Shown in pieces: positions 14,883-18,225 of a DNA stretch of 18,225 bases (within the stretch, counting starts at the first letter, position 1; every line of letters begins with the position of its first letter). The notes beneath the pieces are model-generated. The model worked only from the letters and a program-made list of their open reading frames with translations. It searched no databases and was not told the DNA's origin. Position numbers and translations under genes: made by a program. The stretch comes from Flavobacteriia bacterium (GTDB lineage: Bacteria > Bacteroidota > Bacteroidia > Flavobacteriales > Schleiferiaceae): assembly GCA_949516455.1 (NCBI GenBank), contig CATILC010000078.1, positions 1 to 18,225 on the forward strand. The letters are read 5' to 3'.

Positions 14883-16721
14883 AAAGTAAAAAACGTTGAA
14901 GTCCAGGGGCTCGATCGCCGCCTCTTCTCCCGCCGTGAGCAGGCGGTCATCCAAAATGCTCTTGAAACCCATCCCCTGGGCGGTGAACTCTGAAAGGCGA
15001 TTCCAATCGACCTTCTGTACCTCATCCGAACTGTTGAAGACGCACATCATCGTCTGTTCTCCGCCTCTGCGGAAATAGATATACAGCCCTTCCTGAGGAA
15101 TGAAATGCACGAACTCGCCTCGGAAGAGCTTGGGGTGTTCCCGACGGAAACGCGAAAGGGTTCGGATCAGATCGAAAGCTTGGTTCTCCTGAGCGTTTCG
15201 TCCTTCTGCCGTGAATTTATTCCTTGGATCGCCCGGCCAGCCTCCGCTGAAATCTTCCCGGATGACCCCGTGGTTCGCCGTCTCTTTCATGAGCACTTCG
15301 GTGCCGTAGTAGATACAGGGAATTCCACGGCTGGTCAAAAGAACGCCCATGGCCGCTTTGAAGCGGGCCAGGTCTTCATTCACCTCTCCGAAAATGCGGC
15401 CCATGTCGTGGTTGTCGGCAAAAGTGATCATCCCCCGGGGCTGCTCGTACATCCAGTCTCCGGCGAGGGTGAGGTAAAAACGACCCACGCCTTCTGCCCA
15501 GCCTGGCTTCTCTTTCACCATTTCCTGTAGGCCAAAACAGAATTGAAAATCCAGTACCTGAGGCAGCAAACTGCTCTTTTCACCCAGCATGGATTGGTTG
15601 CGCGCCCACCCGCCTTGGATCTGTGCGCCTGTCACCCAGATCTCTCCGAAGAAGAGAAACCCAGGGTACTCTCTGTGGACTGCGCGGAGCAGTTCGTTCA
15701 TGAACTTTTGGTCGGGATAGGCATAGGTGTCCACGCGTATGGCGTCGATGGAGGCGGTGGCGATCCACCACAAGGTGTTCTGCAGGAGGTATTTGGCCAC
15801 GTGTGTGTTGCGCTGATTCAGGTCCGGCATCACGGGCACGAACCATCCGTCCTGAAAGGTGCGCAGATCGGAGCGGGATGCATTGGGGTCGATGAAAGCT
15901 GCCGCGCGGTAGTTGGTCTGCACATAGGTTCCGTTGCCGTTGACCCAGTCTTTCTCTGGCGGGTCCAAATGCAGCGGATGCTGATCTCCACAGTGGTTGT
16001 AGACAGCGTCCATGACGAGTTTCATTCCCCGTTGATGCAATCCGTCGGAAAGCTGCCCGTACAGGTCGTTGTCTCCAAAGCGCGGGTCGATCGCATAGTG
16101 ATCTGTGATGGCGTATCCGTGATAGCTCTGCTTATCCATGTCGTTCTCCAGAAGCGGACAACTCCAGATCGAGGTGATGCCGAGGTCGTTGAGATAATCC
16201 AGGTGCTCGATGATGCCCTGAATGTCGCCGCCGTGCCGACCGAAGGGCTCGGAGCGATCGAGCGCAGTTTCGTTCATATCGCTCTGGATATCGTTGGCTG
16301 GATCTCCGTTCGCGAAGCGGTCGGGAGTGATCAAATAAAGGACATCGGACTCGTCGTGCGCAGCGGGTTTGTGCGCAGGACGCTCTTCAACAGGCCAAAT
16401 GAATCGCGCTTTTCTTCCTTTGCCAAAACGCAGTTCTGCACGGCACGCTTCGCCTTCCTGCACCCAAAGGGTCAGATAGCCATAATTCGGGTTGGAGGCC
16501 GTTTGCCAATGAAGCACCTCCAGACCTTCGCACTCTGCACGAACATCCTTTACCTGGTCGAGCTCCTGGCCATAGACCAGCAGTTCTACGGTGTCTGTGG
16601 CCATGCCCCGCCACCAATTGGGCGGATCGATCCGCTCGATGCGCTGAGCGGTGGCAAAGAGCGGCAGTAAAGTGAACGCTGCAGCGGTGAAAGCGGTTGT
16701 GAATTTGTTTTCTCTACGCAT
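14871..16721 (-). CDS. GH13 alpha-amylase family enzyme, cyclomaltodextrinase/neopullulanase-like, exported
   Basis: Glycoside hydrolase family 13 enzyme expected to cleave alpha-1,4 bonds in maltodextrins, cyclodextrins or pullulan, probably in the periplasm. It has 616 residues from the ATG at 16721. An ATG at 16748 and a GTG at 16775 are also in frame; 16721 gives the cleanest signal peptide (hydrophobic TTAFTAAAFTLLPLF, cleavage near ATA|Q). An N-terminal beta-sandwich (about 27-115) resembles the cyclomaltodextrinase N domain. The (beta/alpha)8 barrel carries all four GH13 regions: DAVYNH (238-243), DAIRVD with nucleophile Asp331, FFGEIW with acid/base Glu360, and ADNHD with Asp439. A small C-terminal beta domain follows. 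No lipobox or sorting domain is visible. It is divergent from the T9SS starch-binding-like protein and overlaps the upstream-coordinate gene by 12 nt at the stops. Confidence 0.93.
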   Translation of the reverse strand: MRRENKFTTAFTAAAFTLLPLFATAQRIERIDPPNWWRGMATDTVELLVYGQELDQVKDVRAECEGLEVLHWQTASNPNYGYLTLWVQEGEACRAELRFGKGRKARFIWPVEERPAHKPAAHDESDVLYLITPDRFANGDPANDIQSDMNETALDRSEPFGRHGGDIQGIIEHLDYLNDLGITSIWSCPLLENDMDKQSYHGYAITDHYAIDPRFGDNDLYGQLSDGLHQRGMKLVMDAVYNHCGDQHPLHLDPPEKDWVNGNGTYVQTNYRAAAFIDPNASRSDLRTFQDGWFVPVMPDLNQRNTHVAKYLLQNTLWWIATASIDAIRVDTYAYPDQKFMNELLRAVHREYPGFLFFGEIWVTGAQIQGGWARNQSMLGEKSSLLPQVLDFQFCFGLQEMVKEKPGWAEGVGRFYLTLAGDWMYEQPRGMITFADNHDMGRIFGEVNEDLARFKAAMGVLLTSRGIPCIYYGTEVLMKETANHGVIREDFSGGWPGDPRNKFTAEGRNAQENQAFDLIRTLSRFRREHPKLFRGEFVHFIPQEGLYIYFRRGGEQTMMCVFNSSDEVQKVDWNRLSEFTAQGMGFKSILDDRLLTAGEEAAIEPLDFNVFYFSEE

Positions 16722-16755
16722 GGTCTTAACGAATGTGTTCCTTTTCATACATTTG

Positions 16756-16773
16756 GTACATTGTGAAATGTAC
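16756..16773. promoter_or_regulatory. perfect palindrome between the divergent alpha-glucan genes, candidate operator
   Basis: GTACATT-GTGA-AATGTAC is a perfect 7-bp inverted repeat with a 4-bp centre, placed between the GH13 gene (start 16721) and the secreted protein gene (start 16801). There is no T run on either side, so it is not an intrinsic terminator. On the minus strand a TACATTTC (16772-16765), with TTTG 21 nt upstream (16797-16794), would put the palindrome on the -7 element of the GH13 promoter. The role of operator is inference. Confidence 0.45.
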
Positions 16774-16800
16774 ACTTAGTAAACTTAACCGCACAAACAA

Positions 16801-18138
16801 ATGAAAAAACTCTACACTTTGGCCACTTTGCTGGCATTTTCTCTTGCCGCTGTGGCGCAGGTGAATGTCACCTTTCAGGTAGACATGAACCAGCAGACCG
16901 TGAGCGCCGATGGCGTGCATTGCGCAGGCAACTGGCAGGCTGCAGCAGGATTCCCCGGCGACTGGGATCCTTCGACTTCAGAGCTGCTCGACCCAGACAT
17001 GGACGGCGTATACGAGCTCACCGTTCAGCTTGCAGCCGGATCCTATGAGTACAAATTCATCAACGGAAATGCATGGGGAGGCGACGAAGGCGTTCCTTCC
17101 GCATGTGCAGTCAACGGCAACCGCGGACTCACCGTGGCGGCCACCGACATCACCACGCCTGACGTTTGCTTCGCCACCTGCTCGCCTTGTCCTGCAGGTC
17201 CGATCCCGACCTACAATGTGGTCTTTGAGGTGGACATGAGCACGACCTGCGATGTGGACTCTGTGGACGTTGCTGGGATGATGAACAGCTGGAGCGGAGG
17301 CGACATGCTCACTGACCCCGATGGAGATGGTGTGTACAGCATCACTCTGGCCATCGATTCCGGTGAGGTGCAGTACAAGTTCCGCCGCTACTTCAACGGA
17401 TCAGCGAACTGGGAAGGAATTGGCAACCGTGTTTACGATGCCGTCGCTGACGCCACTGTACCCTACACATGTTTCAACGATACGGTGGCTTGCAGCAATG
17501 TACCCGCACCGTCCGATGTCACCTTCCGCGTGGACATGACCAACGAAGCGCCCGATGCTTCCGGTGTCTTCATCATCGGGGACTTCACGGCTCCCGCCTG
17601 GCAGGACGGCGCCATCCAGCTTACTCCAGATCCCAACAACCCTGGGTTCTATGAAACCACCTACAACATGTGTCCTGGAACTTTCTACTGGAAGTTCGTC
17701 AACGGCGACCCCGATCCGAATGTGTCCGTGACTGAGGTGGAAGAGAGTTTTCCTGGTGGAGACACTTCCTGTTATGTGCCCAACGGTCTGGGCGGATTCA
17801 ACCGGGTGACCACTCGCCCCGACGATCAGCCACTTCTGCTGTCGTATGTGTTCAATACCTGCACCACTGCCTCTGGAATGGGCGTTGAAGGCGGCCTGAA
17901 TGCCAGAAGCTTCGACGTTTATCCCAACCCTGTGAACGGCATTTCCATGGTCGATCTCGGTGTGCAGGAGAAGTTCAACGTGGCGGTATACGACCTCAGC
18001 GGACGTCGCGTCTTGGACTTTGGAAAGTGCTTCGGACAGCTGGAGATCGACGGCAGCCGTCTGGACGCAGGTGTCTATCTGCTGACCGTGGCCCGCGACA
18101 ACGGCGAAATGGCACAGAGCCGTTTCATCGTGCGCTAA
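16801..18138 (+). CDS. T9SS-secreted protein with three starch-binding-like (CBM20/CBM48-like) repeats
   Basis: A 445-residue exported protein with no recognisable catalytic domain. A signal peptide (1-20, cleavage at AVAQ|V or one residue earlier) is followed by three related beta domains at about 21-127, 138-232 and 238-355. Each opens with a [VT]xFxVDM strand (22-29, 139-146, 239-246), contains a DPDxDGVYE-type loop (third copy: DPNNPGFYE), and then a YKF or WKF strand with NG (YEYKFINGN, VQYKFRRYFNG, FYWKFVNGD). This resembles glycogen/starch-binding domains of CBM48/CBM20. Conserved Cys pairs close each domain. The C-terminus (371-445) is a type A type IX secretion sorting domain with FDVYPNPVNG, VYDLSGRRV, LDAGVYLLTV and a final FIVR. 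It probably binds alpha-glucans at the surface or outside the cell. It is divergent from the GH13 enzyme and followed by a strong terminator. Confidence 0.88.
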   Translation: MKKLYTLATLLAFSLAAVAQVNVTFQVDMNQQTVSADGVHCAGNWQAAAGFPGDWDPSTSELLDPDMDGVYELTVQLAAGSYEYKFINGNAWGGDEGVPSACAVNGNRGLTVAATDITTPDVCFATCSPCPAGPIPTYNVVFEVDMSTTCDVDSVDVAGMMNSWSGGDMLTDPDGDGVYSITLAIDSGEVQYKFRRYFNGSANWEGIGNRVYDAVADATVPYTCFNDTVACSNVPAPSDVTFRVDMTNEAPDASGVFIIGDFTAPAWQDGAIQLTPDPNNPGFYETTYNMCPGTFYWKFVNGDPDPNVSVTEVEESFPGGDTSCYVPNGLGGFNRVTTRPDDQPLLLSYVFNTCTTASGMGVEGGLNARSFDVYPNPVNGISMVDLGVQEKFNVAVYDLSGRRVLDFGKCFGQLEIDGSRLDAGVYLLTVARDNGEMAQSRFIVR

Positions 18139-18161
18139 GACCTCCCTTTTTTGATATCAGG

Positions 18162-18190
18162 GCCCCGCTAGAATTTAGCGGGGCTTTTTT
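18162..18190 (+). terminator. strong rho-independent terminator after the T9SS protein gene
   Basis: A perfect 9-bp stem GCCCCGCTA (18162-18170) / TAGCGGGGC (18176-18184) with a 5-nt loop GAATT is followed by six T (18185-18190). It lies 23 nt after the stop codon. The remaining 35 bases of the window show nothing I can identify. Confidence 0.93.
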
Positions 18191-18225
18191 GTTGAAGGGA
18201 ACTCGAACCGGCCGATGAATTCTGC

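Noticed and set aside
15543..16670. 375-codon open frame on the plus strand
   Set aside because: It lies wholly antisense to the well-supported GH13 gene and its translation has no recognisable domain; GC-rich codon use of the minus-strand gene explains the open frame.
1..18225. CRISPR arrays, tRNA or rRNA genes, insertion sequences, prophage
   Set aside because: No regular repeats, transposase, integrase, cloverleaf-like segments or rRNA sequence were noticed on reading either strand; gene content is chromosomal and uniform.

Overview
The window looks like a compact chromosomal segment of a Bacteroidota bacterium, most likely of the Flavobacteriales type. The evidence is a type IX secretion C-terminal sorting domain, a TonB-dependent receptor with an N-terminal carboxypeptidase-regulatory-like domain, a Bacteroidota-type asnS-rpoN gene pair, weak Shine-Dalgarno sequences, and candidate promoters of the TTTG / TAnnTTTG kind. 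The DNA is moderately GC-rich by eye (not computed), so long antisense open frames lie over several genes and were discarded.

Layout. (1) 1-2306, minus: a TonB-dependent outer-membrane receptor of the heme/hemoglobin-receptor-like group, its C-terminus cut by the window edge. (2) 2411-3193, plus: an alpha/beta hydrolase. (3) 9835 down to 3243, minus: a four-gene efflux operon in the order TetR regulator, TolC-type outer-membrane channel, lipoprotein membrane-fusion protein, RND pump. Two of its junctions are ATGA overlaps, and it ends in a rho-independent terminator at about 3192-3216. An imperfect 28-bp inverted repeat overlapping the predicted tetR promoter is a candidate operator. (4) 9999-13492, plus: asnS, rpoN and a small membrane protein with PAP2-phosphatase-like motifs, packed 2-3 nt apart. 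(5) 13493-14278, minus: a short-chain dehydrogenase without the usual catalytic Tyr/Lys, and 14349-14882, plus: an unrecognised helical protein. (6) 14871-18138: a GH13 alpha-glucan hydrolase (minus) divergent from a T9SS-secreted protein with three starch-binding-like repeats (plus). A perfect 7-4-7 inverted repeat sits between them, and a strong terminator follows the secreted protein.

How the genes may work together. The efflux genes form a complete self-regulated tripartite pump covering inner membrane, periplasm and outer membrane. The last two genes look like a small alpha-glucan module: a surface or secreted binding protein without a catalytic domain, and an exported GH13 enzyme, in a locus with no SusC/SusD pair in view. 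Most of the rest is ordinary housekeeping. The features most worth a second look are the alpha-glucan pair with its palindrome, the candidate TetR operator, the RND pump with two extra hydrophobic segments and an altered proton relay, and the PAP2-like protein attached to rpoN.
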